Below, one piece after another: positions 1 through 12,428 of a stretch of DNA of 64,000 nucleotides. The first letter of the stretch is position 1. The number at the start of each line of letters is the position of its first letter. The translations under genes were made by a program, and so were the position numbers. The notes under the pieces are model-generated. The model saw only the letters and a program-made list of their open reading frames with translations. It searched no databases and was not told the DNA's origin. Source of the DNA: Pogonophryne albipinna (Eukaryota > Chordata > Actinopteri > Perciformes > Artedidraconidae); the NCBI GenBank assembly GCA_028583405.1, contig CM053252.1, positions 36,919,240-36,983,239 of the forward strand, read 5' to 3'.

Positions 1-1867
1 GACCCATAACAATACACAGGCTACACGCTCACTCAGTGTTTAACTTTTGCTTGGCTAACAACCAAAGCAAGGAAGAATGTGTGCACAATTAAAATAGGAA
101 AAGTCATAGTAGTATTATGCTGGTGAAGTGGAAAAAGGCTTCAACACAGAACATCGATTACATCATTTTCTTTTTCATAGTTCATTTCCCAAATAAACGT
201 TATGTTCGACAGCGGCCGGCAACTGAAATATTTAGTGCGAATGCTGTTCTTCGAATCTTTAATCTTCCTCTTCTTATTTCAACCAATACTTTGGCTCTCC
301 ATAACTTCAGCATACTTTCAGCTTCAGAAACCATTCAAATATCAAACTATTCAGCCTTTTCAGCACATGATGGGAAACTTTCAACTTTTTCAAAATATTT
401 AATAATTTTTTTAATATTCAGCTTTTTAAACTCTTTTTTTAACATGGAACTCAATGGGAGGAACCTTCAAATCCTCTTTTACCTACACCGTGTGGAAAAT
501 GCTACTCCTTCCATATACTTTCAGCTAGAGACTTCATTCCAACTTTAAAATGATCACAAGACATTCAGTTATTAAAACATATTCAGACGTTTGATATATT
601 TTACATTTTGAGATATTTAACTTAGTTTGGAGCTTGGTAAAGAGGCCTTCTTCAGATTCGTTAAGGCTTAGAGTGTATGATGTCACAGCTAGAGTGGAGG
701 ACAGCTTGAAATTCGCCTTACATTTTTTTTTTAAACTGCCATAATTCCCAAAACCTACACTCCTTGGACATCATTTTTTTGTGAAAAACGTAGGAAAACA
801 AAAAAAAATTAAGAAAATTAACTAAACAAAATGCCTCCTGAGGGCATGACAAACATGTCTCCATTAAGGCCCATTGTAAATCAAGCCTGATTTGTCCTCA
901 GAGCAGCAGCTGCACACCTTTGCCACATTATGGACCCGAAAGTACACAAAAAGCAGACTCCGCCGCTCCTCACGGTCCTGACATCCTCCACGTGTTGACA
1001 TTTTACGAAAGCAGCTACCGTTTTTAAACTATAGTTAGAAATGTAAGAGGTTTATTTCTCATTGAGAACAATGGAAAGGCGCTCCTTTCACAGCACATCT
1101 CCATGGAAACCTTTGATCTCTGGCCTCACGTACACAGGTGTTTGATAACGTCGTCACCATGGTAACCTTTGATCTCTGGGCTCACACATTGTGTTATGAT
1201 TAGGTGTTATGATTTGGTGCTCAGCACAGAAACAAACACTGACAAACAGACTGGAGTTTAAAGACTGTCTCAGCCTATTATTTTCTGTCTGATGGAGACT
1301 TCATACTGACTTCAACACATTCCACATTTTGTATACATTATTGGTGATGTATGGTTTTAGTTCAAAAGTTTGCAGTTAAAATATTCTGCTGCTTTTCAAA
1401 AGCGTTTTTACTTTCTTTCTCTTCTTAATACACATTCATTCACTACTACTTACATTTAATATTTAACTCCTTCAGCCTATTTTCTGCTACAGAAACCATT
1501 CAACTATTACATTTTTCAGCTATTTCCGGACATTGAGGTTATATATTTTTGTTGTTTATACCTTTTTAAAACCTTTTCTTTTAAATATTAAGCTTCTTCA
1601 CTATTTTTCCTACTCTTCCAGTTTAACATTTCCCTTTCAAGTTTCCAACAAAGTCATTGCAATGCATTTGAGATGTAACAATTTGATTCAAATAATTTCA
1701 CTTTTCTGCATTTCTCCGCTAAGTTCAGCAACACACTTACTTGGTTTCTGTAGCTAAAAGCAGCTACCATTCAGCTAATAACATATTCAGCTTTTTCTGC
1801 ATTTACAGCTAAATTCAGCCACAAATGTTCACCGTTTACAGCATTCACACGCATTTTCTAGTTACAT
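1..1867. other. non-coding, TTCAGCT-rich dispersed repeat
   Basis: No gene is supported here. The blocks at about 300-560 and 1360-1860 share a loose A/T-rich composition with recurrent TTCAGC and CATTCA words, suggesting two diverged copies of one interspersed repeat. Short open frames on the plus strand have no recognisable domain and look like chance frames in T-rich DNA. Confidence 0.4.
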
Positions 1868-2092
1868 TTAAACTGTGGGTTTTCTCTGGAAGTTTTTCCT
1901 TGTACGATGTGAGGGTCTAAGGATAGACGGTGTCGTTTTTCTCATACTGATATTCTGAACAATCTGTGCTGTTGTATTTGCTGTAAAGTGTCTCTACTGT
2001 AGGCTATTTTTATTATATGTACAGCACTTTGGCTCCACCAAAAATCGTTTATAAATGTGCTATATAAATAAAACTTGATTTGATTTGATTTA
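1868..2092 (+). mobile_element. L2-type LINE 3' tail fragment
   Basis: The block carries the same 3' non-coding motifs as the larger L2 copy at 35.3 kb: a stretch resembling TTTTTCCTTGTACGATGTGA, then GTCTAAGGATAGA, then a GTGCTATATAAATAAA end followed by a TGATT-type short repeat tail. It lies in sense orientation and is truncated at its 5' end with no coding part. Assignment to L2 is by this similarity and by the reverse transcriptase in the other copy. Confidence 0.65.
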
Positions 2093-3775
<1,683 letters not shown>

Positions 3776-3853
3776 GACACACCGACACACCGACAGTGGG
3801 GCAAAGCACCAGCACACAAATCCAACCCCCCAGCCTGAATGAAGAGGGGGATC

Positions 3854-4032
3854 CAAAGAAATCTCCCTCTCAAACAGAGAGAGAGAGTGAAGGAGGCGGG
3901 GGGGGGGGGCCCTACAGAGTGCTGGCATTTGGCACGAACAGACGATCACAAAACCCTCGGGAGCCCAGAGATGAAGGAAAAGTGAGGGGGAGGGCGGAGG
4001 AGGAGGAGGAGGAGGAGGAGGAGGGGTTGCAG
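3854..4032. repeat. purine-rich low-complexity tract
   Basis: The plus strand is mostly A and G: a GAGAGAGA run, a G10 run near 3900 and a GGA triplet array at about 3998-4023. Low-complexity DNA, no coding evidence. Confidence 0.8.
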
Positions 4033-6459
4033 CATTGCCATTTTCAAGCAAGCAGCCTGTGGAGCAGGGCGCTCAGGGAGAAGGAGAACAAAATGAACGG
4101 AGGGAGGGAGGGAGTGCCTCCATCTCCCCCTCCCCCTCCATGTGGAGGTCACTGTGCTCGGCAGGGAGGTCAACGCAAGCAGTGCAGCAGCTCCTTTGCA
4201 AAATGTCGTGCACGTTATCTGCAGTGATGCAGTCAGTCCAGACAGCAGGGTGGAGCCCAGACTTTATCACATTCTGTAACGTCTATCAGGAAAAGTGACA
4301 TTATTGTTGAATTGATCAAAGCTAACCTCTTGAGCCCCTCTAGATCCAACTGTCCCATGTTGTGCAGTTGAGCTAAATGGAAATCCCAATGTTTCCAAAA
4401 ATATAAGATATGTATATCATGCTGCATGTCAACTTTGTGAGGTTTTCATGAAATGCTTTATCCAAATAAAAAGATGTTTCACTAAGACTGGAATAATGGG
4501 GAAGCTTTAGGCCTGGCTCCATAAAGTTGTGGAGAAAAATTATTAAACGTAAATCAAATTGATGGAGAAGTGACAGTGCCATGTTCCTCCTTTGTGGTTT
4601 ATATCTTACTTTAATTTTCTGATTCAACACTGGGAGACAACAGGAGGAAAACCCCATCACTGATTGGCTTTCACAATACAATATCACGAGATTGATTGAT
4701 CTCCAGTTAATCTGATCTTGAGTTAAAACATTTAACCTTTCAGGAATACCAGATGGTGTACATGTGCATCAGTAAGCATCTTTGCATTAACTTTATATGT
4801 AAACCTGCCATGTAAAAAGTTCAATTCGTATCCAAAATGAACGCACCATTAGACTTTGAACATACCCGTACCTCTGCTCTACCTGTGACTGACAATGACT
4901 GACAAAAATGTATGACACCTTCATTTTAGACATCTGTGATCATGCCTTGATTGCGATTTTCTTATTTCCATTCGCCTGCTGGAAATGTTCTTGCTTATAT
5001 TTACAATGTGGTTCAAACCTGACACAAAGGTCTCTTTTTTATTTCTATTCATACACATGACCTTTATCTGGTTGTTGTTTTAGTGGAGCTTAGCCCGCCG
5101 TTTTCACCATCTCCAGATTGTGTGCTGAAGAATCAATATCATGGAAATATCTGGATACAAAGAGACCCAGCTCATATCAATGGAGGTCTAGCTGTGGGTA
5201 TGATGGTGAACATCTTTACCAACACCAAGTTGATTAAACCTTTTCTTTCATAGGCTTGATGATAGATAACTAAAGTCATTACCATGATGTCCAAGCTAGC
5301 TTGCTTCAAAGGCTGCTGAGCACAGAAATGTCTGATTAGAAATGCTATTTTGTCGCTGTTTAAACCTATAGAGTCCTTATGGAGAGAAAACTTTGAAGTA
5401 GTATTCCAGGTTTCGTTCTTTCGATTGGTTTTCAGTGATTTGCATCATTATGCTCTCTATGTGTAGGGAAGTTTTCAATACATTTCATCACTCTTTATCT
5501 TGAATAAAGTATGCTTGTTTCAATACATTATATTACAATTCATTTTTTATTCAGAGTGACTTGCATTAAGTGCAATCACCCATGAAGATACAAACTCAAG
5601 AAAGCAAGAATCCTGCAAGTACATTAGTTTTGAATAAGCCAAAGTGGTAATGCGTTGGCTTCAAATAAACCAATACGTTTTATTGGCCAAGGTTCAGTCA
5701 GTAAACAGTTGGGTTTTCAGTGACAGAAGATGTGTAGACTCTCTGCTGTCCTGATATCAGCTCTTCTCATCATTTTGGATCCAGGATAGCAAAAGCAGAT
5801 AGCAGGGGATTGGGGATATTACCTTTAAAGCCAACTAAGCAGGAAAACACATGCCAAAACGTTTCTACAGTGCTGCAGGTTTCGTCTGGGCTGGACACTA
5901 ATCATGTCCCTTTCCCCCCAGGATGACAGAAAATGTATTTGGAAAACAGCAAACTCACTAGTATCAACACATCCAGGGAACGCACGCTATTCTTCCCTGG
6001 TAATCCTACATTATGAACATCAAATATGTGTTAAGATCTGCAGGAGAGCAAGCTAACGCTAGCCGTTAGCAGCCCACATGGATCAATTGAGTTTCATTTT
6101 TGAGCGTTTAGGCCCTTATCAACGAAAATGACTGTTGGACGAATGGGAATTATGACTTCATCATGATGTGTTCAAATGAAACACTGGAACATATCGCTTG
6201 TTGTTGTTTTTTACTTAACATCAAATTGGTATCAAGAATCGGCAATTTTCACAGTTATTGGTACCTAAAACCAAATGAGAAGTATTGTGTCCTGCTAAAT
6301 AAAATGTATTCTGTATACCAACAAAAATATTTGTTAATGACTTTGGTTGAGACTTTCATGAGTGAAAACACCTTAGTTACAATGTACAATAACACACGAA
6401 ACAGAATTACATGACAGTCTACATGACATAAGGCTGATTTCCAATTCACGAAATACAGG
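4033..6459. other. no gene seen
   Basis: Non-coding DNA without recognisable domains, long frames or paired terminal repeats. It could be intron of a gene lying mostly outside the window. Confidence 0.4.
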
Positions 6460-6902
6460 TAAAAGAGAAGGATATGAAGAAGGAGGTGCAGGGGTAGGAG
6501 GTGATGAGGAGCCGAGGGAGGAGGAGATGTTGGGGAAAGAGGTGACGAAGAGTGGAGAGAGTCGGGGGAATAGGGGTAGGAAATGGCAAGGAGAAGAAAG
6601 AGGAGGTGGTGTTTGGATAAGAGGTGATGAAGAGCCGAGAGGGTACGGGAGCGATGTAATGAGTAGAAGAAAAGAGGATGAGCTGTAGAGGTATGAGGTG
6701 ATGAGGAACGGAGGGAGGAGGAAATGTGAAAAGCAGAGGTGATGAAGAGCAGAAAGAGAGGAGGAGGTGTTAGGAGAGGGATGATGAGGAGCAGAGAGAG
6801 GAGGAGGTGTTTGGATAAGAGGTGGTGGGAGGAGGAGGGAATGAAGAGTAGAGGGAGGAGGTGGTGTTAGGAATAAGTGGTGATGAGGAGAAGACAGGGG
6901 AG
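6460..6902. repeat. purine-rich irregular minisatellite
   Basis: An imperfect array of units of about 30-45 bp built on GATGAGGAGCAGAGAGAGGA and GGAGGTGTTTGGATAAGAGG words; the plus strand is overwhelmingly purine. The array resumes at about 7075-7215 after an inserted LINE tail, so it was once continuous. The 187-codon minus-strand frame (Ser/Pro/Leu-rich) is the translation of this array and not a gene. Confidence 0.8.
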
Positions 6903-7070
6903 GTAAGGCAAGGCAAGGCAAGGCAAGGCAAGGCAAGGCAAGGCAAGTTTATTTATATAGCACTTTTCAACACAAGGCAATTCAAAGTGCTTTACAAAAA
7001 ATGAAAGACATTAAGAAAATGGCATTTAAAATCATTAAAAAGCCTGTAGGCATAGGCATAATGCGGTGTA
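6903..7070 (-). mobile_element. L2-like LINE 3' tail with (AGGCA)n
   Basis: An AGGCA pentamer array is followed by the LINE tail AAGTTTATTTATATAGCACT and the ACACAAGGCAATTCAAAGTG block. Related tails occur at 18983, 45101 and 56413; the 45101 copy also retains reverse transcriptase C-terminal codons, which places the family among L2-like LINEs. Minus orientation, strongly 5'-truncated, inserted into the purine minisatellite. Confidence 0.7.
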
Positions 7071-7215
7071 GGCATAAGGAGCAGAGAGAACAGGCGGTGC
7101 CAGGGAAAGAGGTGATAAGAAGAGGAGGGAGGAGGTGTAGGAGTGAGAGGCAACGAGGAGCCGAGGGAGGAGGGGGAGGAGGAGGGGGAGGAGGTGAGGG
7201 GGAGGAGGCAGGCAC
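7071..7215. repeat. second part of purine minisatellite
   Basis: Same GGAGGAGG and AGGAGCCGAGGGAGG words as 6460-6902, ending in a GGGGGAGGAGGA array. Continuation of the array split by the LINE tail. Confidence 0.75.
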
Positions 7216-7280
7216 AGACAAGTGAAGAGACAGATGTAAGGTTGTTTGGCCGCCTGCCTGCCGGAGAAAGGTGAGAGGAG

Positions 7281-7460
<180 letters not shown>

Positions 7461-7735
7461 CACAACATGTATGTGCACAGGTCCGTGTGTTTGAATGTGT
7501 GTGAACAGATCCTCACACTCCATACACTGAATATCCCAAATCCCTTTCTCCTGCATCCTTTTTCAGACACCTCCCAATAAAAGGACAGTTGATGGAGCTC
7601 CACCCTCACTGACTGCTGCTAACCCTTATCATGCAGCCTCCTTTATTTACACCCTTTGCTAAGTACATGCACACTTGTTTCAACTGAATTCTCATGGGAC
7701 ACTTCAAACCAGCCCTTCCATCAATGACTGCAGCA

Positions 7736-7986
<251 letters not shown>

Positions 7987-8738
7987 GAGACCCACATGCA
8001 CCTCTGAACTCTAACACGTCTGCACTGCCATCACACTCAGCCTGCAGGATTCTGACAAAGAAGATCCAATGATGTGTCCTCTAGTGCTTCCAGGCTTCCA
8101 GCTGATGGAATGGCACTCATTATGATCCCTTTATGTCCCTCCCAGAGCCATCCAGCTGTGGTACTGCTAAACTGTAGGCTGCAATGGAAATTAGCAAGGT
8201 ACAGTAGGCCTGTTTTAAGAGTCTTTTTTGCTCAAAAGCTGAAGTTGCCCTTTCAGATGCGTAATCGATGCACCTGTCTCCATGAATGCCATTAATAAAG
8301 CTGAGTGTTTACGACTGATCACCACATTCGTGTTCAGTAATGCAGGTTGTAAAGCAAGGAGAAAGCAATGACAAGTGTGTATCGATTAGGTCCGCGTGAC
8401 TGCAGCTGGGACTGGGACTCTCACTCGTCCCGGGCAGAGGGAGCAGGAGCCCCGCAGCAGGAGCCCCGCAGCCCTGCAGTCCCCCAGCTGCCCCGGACCC
8501 TCCACTCTCAGTGGGGCCAAACAGCTGCAGCATATCCCATAAGCTACTACCACATCATATGTTACATGACTTGGGGTACCCACCTCGTCTCACGTTGTCT
8601 CGCAGATTGGAATAAGGCAAAAACGCATCCCGGGCTGTGGACACTCGTTCCCCGCATTCACACCGCGCGTTTGTCCGCACGCTTCTAACTTTGCTCCGGT
8701 ATCTCAGCCGGGACTGCTGCTCGTGTCGCGGGACTCAC

Positions 8739-8791
8739 TCGGCCATACTGCGGAATATCCCGGTGTAAAAGTCCTTCCCACTCCGTACCAT
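8739..8791 (-). CDS. possible short first coding exon, unrecognised gene
   Basis: A minus-strand ATG at 8791 opens 17 codons (MVRSGKDFYTGIFRSMA) and runs into a consensus donor GTGAGT (read on the minus strand, 8738-8733). The surrounding 8.4-9.0 kb is the most GC- and CpG-rich non-repetitive stretch of the left part, as expected of a promoter and first exon. The rest of such a gene would lie leftwards in or beyond 1-8700, where no further exon was recognised. The peptide is too short to name. It could equally be a chance frame in a CpG island, so this is an inference from donor and composition only. Confidence 0.25.
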
Positions 8792-9005
8792 CCACACCAG
8801 CAGAGTCGCTTCCACACTGACACACTGCTGTGCTGACTGACGGCTCCGTTTGTGCGCTCTCTGCACTACAACTGCTGCTGCTGGAGCTGGAGATGCGCGC
8901 TCCTGACGCGGCAAGGTCGCGCGCATGGGTATACAGGAACAGCGCTCCCTCCCGGAGCCACAGTAGACTTTGCTTATACAGGAATTCAATTACATACCTG
9001 TGCTC

Positions 9006-9948
9006 AGGGCCGGCCCTGACCAATTTGCTGCCCTAGGCAAGATTTTAGCTGGCGCCCCCCCCCCCCTATTTATATTAACACAAATACAAAATTAAAACCT
9101 GTAATTGCACACAAAAAACATTATTTCCAAAAAAGAACAATTTCACATAAACCTCTGGTCTTTACTGTAATTTACATTAATTACAGCAGAGGGAGCTGTC
9201 CTAATCAAGTGAAGAGAGGGCTGTAATCTAGGCCCAATCCCAAACCACGCCCTACACCCTACCCTTACACACTACCCCTCTGTTTGTGCGTTCACACGGA
9301 GGGTCCGTCACATTAAGTGCTGTTCCAAACCAACGAGTGTGGAGCGGTGTGAAGGGGGAGTGGGCTATCAAGCCCTCAAACAGCGAGTCTGCATCAGTGC
9401 TGACTTGAGACCGGTCTCTACCTGACTGGTCTCAACGCTGTGTGTGTCCGTCAGGAAACAAGCTGTTTACAAGTAGTTCCAGCAAACATCCGCTGATAAA
9501 CTGCGATGTTAAGAACCTCATGATAACCTCATATGTTTTAACTTAGGATCATACCTGTGTTTAGTCTAGAAAAAGGTAAATGTGTGCATTTTATTATAAA
9601 GTTGTGTATATTTACAGACTGTTGCAAAAACTAAGAAGCTTATAAACATCAGGTTTAAAACTAAAAGAGCTTTACAAAAAAGTAACACAATGAAAGATGT
9701 TTGGAGTTTTATTTGAGTTATTAATTTTTATTTTTTGTCAAAGAGATGCTGATTTGAAACTGTTGTTACATACAGTTACGGCATCCCCTGTTTCTGCTGG
9801 AGAGAGGGGAGTTTGTCCCAAAGCTTGCCGCTGTATTTACTCGGATCCCCTATACAAGACCAGCTGGCAGTTCAACTTACCTGATTTGGGGGGGGGGTTG
9901 CGCCACAGCTTATGGGCGCTGTATGCAATATAGGCGTAGTTCTGTTCA
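9006..9948. other. non-coding, possible transposon end
   Basis: Begins with CAGGGCCGGCCCTGA and a CCCTAGGCAAG word that resemble termini of teleost DNA transposons, then a C run. Related words (GGCGCCCCCCATAG, TATACTGCCTATGCC) occur in inverted sense at 17953-18005, but no clean second terminus or target duplication was found. The rest of the block shows nothing recognisable. Confidence 0.3.
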
Positions 9949-10008
9949 GATAAGATAATAGGATGTACTTTGTTGATCCAAAATCGGGAAATTGTTTTGT
10001 TATGAAAT
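9949..10008 (-). repeat. short retroposon 3' tail
   Basis: GATAATAGGATGTACTTTGTTGATCC is, on the minus strand, a GGATCAACAAAGTA-type tail common at the 3' end of fish non-LTR elements. A sense-strand relative is at 46386-46411. Only the tail is present. Confidence 0.45.
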
Positions 10009-10063
10009 TTAAAGGGGACCTATCATGCAAAATGCACTTTTGTACGTCTTTTATACATGAATA

Positions 10064-11217
10064 CAGGGACGTGCACAGGTACGGGCTAATGTTGCCCGGC
10101 CAACGGCTCGGTTTCCCTTTTTGGCTGACCTGCCCCTCTGGAGAGAGTGAGAGGTTTTTTTTTTCTTTCTGTTGTGGTCGAATCAACATGATAAGCCCAC
10201 AATTAGTATTGTAGTGTCTCGCTGCGAGAAACACACCAGCTTCATTTTTCTTCTACTACTTCTTCTCCTTCTTCTTACATGTAATTGCCCACGACATTTT
10301 CAATGAAGAACTCGTTTCAGTGTGAACTCATTCCACAGTATGACCACAAAAGTGTTTTAAACCACGTCGGCCTACGTTTTTATTATTTATGTTCTATATC
10401 GCTAAGTGTGTGATTACACATGTTAGGCCTATATATTATTTATTATAGGTTACTGTAGGCCTATTGGTGCCGGTGCGTTAAGACCACCTCTAGTGTCGGA
10501 TTTTGGAAAATGGATTTTGAGTTTTCTCATGGCAGGGACTTTACTTCCTCTTGGCACCATTGATTATTTACAAAAAAACATCTACATATACTTCTTATTG
10601 TGCTTCTGTCTTTCTGTGTCTTTTCATCTGCTCCGTAAACTCCTATTAAACATCCATGGTAAACTCCCTCAACAGGGCCGCTCGCTCTCTTTTCTTGATC
10701 GCCCTCTCTCAGGAGAACACTTCACTGCCCGTTTCATTGTAGGATTTCTGCCATGGCTCTACTTTAATTTGACCATCTCTGTTATTAAGTTATGGAATAC
10801 TAAATAAATAAGTCATTAGATACCTTACCGTTACTGTGCTCATAAAGAATAAGAATAATGCGCATTGAACTGGTTTAATTAATAATTATAGAAGCCCCAT
10901 TTTATCAGTATGTCTGCACAGCAGTTACAATGGTCAAACTACATTGAATTGTCTCAATTTTTTCTTTAGTTACCAACATTAGATATTTTAATGAGATATG
11001 GTCCGCAAAACAAAAAATGTCACTGGTTTTCATTTTAACAATCAAGCCACTGAATGCAAGTAATTGCCTTAGCTTATTTGGTTATGAGATGATGATGTGA
11101 ATTACTGTTCAAATTAGTTAATGTAATAATCGTTTTGGTCTTATTTATTTTTTCGGGGGGGAGGCCCTTTTTCCAGTTTAGAGCACTAGCCCCTTCAAAT
11201 GTCTGTGCACGTCCCTG
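10064..11217. mobile_element. non-autonomous hAT, 1154 bp
   Basis: The ends CAGGGACGTGCACAG and CTGTGCACGTCCCTG are perfect inverted repeats, flanked on both sides by the 8-bp direct repeat CATGAATA (10056-10063 and 11218-11225). Eight-base duplications and CAG...CTG ends are the hAT hallmark. No transposase domain was recognised inside; the 104-codon plus-strand frame at 10493 lacks a known motif. It interrupts the TTAA element. Confidence 0.9.
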
Positions 11218-11947
11218 CATGAATATGTCTCCCCGGTGTGTCAGGGAACTCAACAAGTGTCAGAAAACACAACCCTCTTTCTTTTCCTCCATACCCAAAT
11301 CTCTAAAAACGGGGCTGCAACGGATCTGATACAGACTGATACAGATTTGAAATATCTATGACGTCAGAAACAAGGAGCTCCGTCTATACGGGCAACTCTC
11401 CACCTATCAGGGGAATGAGAGGTTGCTGTGGGATGGTAACAGCATGGGCCCTGTCTCAGGTCGACTATTTTCATTTCCTCGCTCCTCGGTCCTCGGTCTC
11501 ACCGGAAGTTGATTTGTCTGCGCCATCTTGAGTACCGTCCCATGGCTCTTATTTCTGCCGGAGGAGCGAGGAGCGATAATGGAGGAGCGATAATCGAGGA
11601 ACCACCAGACCATCCTCCGATGAAATTCTCAGACACTCGCCCCGCCCCCTTACTTTGTATCGCTCACTGATTGGACGATGCAGTGCATGCACTGATCTCA
11701 TGCTTCTTGACATGAGAGCAGTACCCCAGCGGAGTGAAGAAAATAAATGAAACTCACGAGAGTCACTCCTCAGTTTATACTGTATTTAGTTTCAATTCAT
11801 GTATCATTTAGTTACAAATATGTGATATATCTGAACAACAAAGTGGTCAACAATCATTTTATTCATTTGTTGGAAACATTTTCATGATTGCTTTTTTCGT
11901 TTTATATTTTCATTTATTGTCATTTCCATTCAGTCAGTCATTAAGTG

Positions 11948-12428
11948 TGTTATGAACTTGGTTACACAAGGATAAGGACTCAAATGCACGACCCGGGAGC
12001 CAAAGGTAAAGTATAATTAATATACTTTATTTGTACAAAAAAGGTAACAAAAGAAAATCACTCTTACGAGATGACAAAAAAGGCTTAAACAAGGTACAAC
12101 AGAAAATCGCTCACAACGTGAGGAACTAAACTTATAATAAGTTTCAGGAGCAAAGATAGGCTTGAATCAAAAAGTGCAAACGCTGAAGAGCAGAACTCTG
12201 GCATGAGGACAGGACAAAAACGAACTGACACTGAATGCTGGGAGACTGGGGACTTTAAACACTCAACAACCATACACAGGTGAACACAATCAGGGGCGGG
12301 GCTGATACTGATGAGGGAAGTGAGTCAAGGGACCTGAAATGAGGCGTGAAACAAACAAAACAGGAAGTGAGCAATAATAACACATAAATATGAAACATGA
12401 TTATTAACACTTTTGACGGTGCACAACA
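11948..12428 (-). repeat. 3' LTR of the chromovirus
   Basis: 481 bp, matching 16658-17138 base for base as far as can be read. On the minus strand it begins TGTTGTGCACC, directly after the polypurine tract. The last codons of pol run 25 bases into it. Confidence 0.95.

Noticed and set aside
6373..6936. 187-codon minus-strand Ser/Pro/Leu-rich frame
   Set aside because: It lies wholly in the purine minisatellite and its composition follows the repeat.
8685..9023. 112-codon minus frame as a real gene
   Set aside because: It starts in presumed leader sequence, is Ser/Ala-rich without a domain, and crosses the more convincing splice donor at 8738.
12085..12273. 62-codon frame repeated exactly at 16795-16983
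   Set aside because: Both copies lie inside the chromovirus LTRs; they repeat because the LTRs do.
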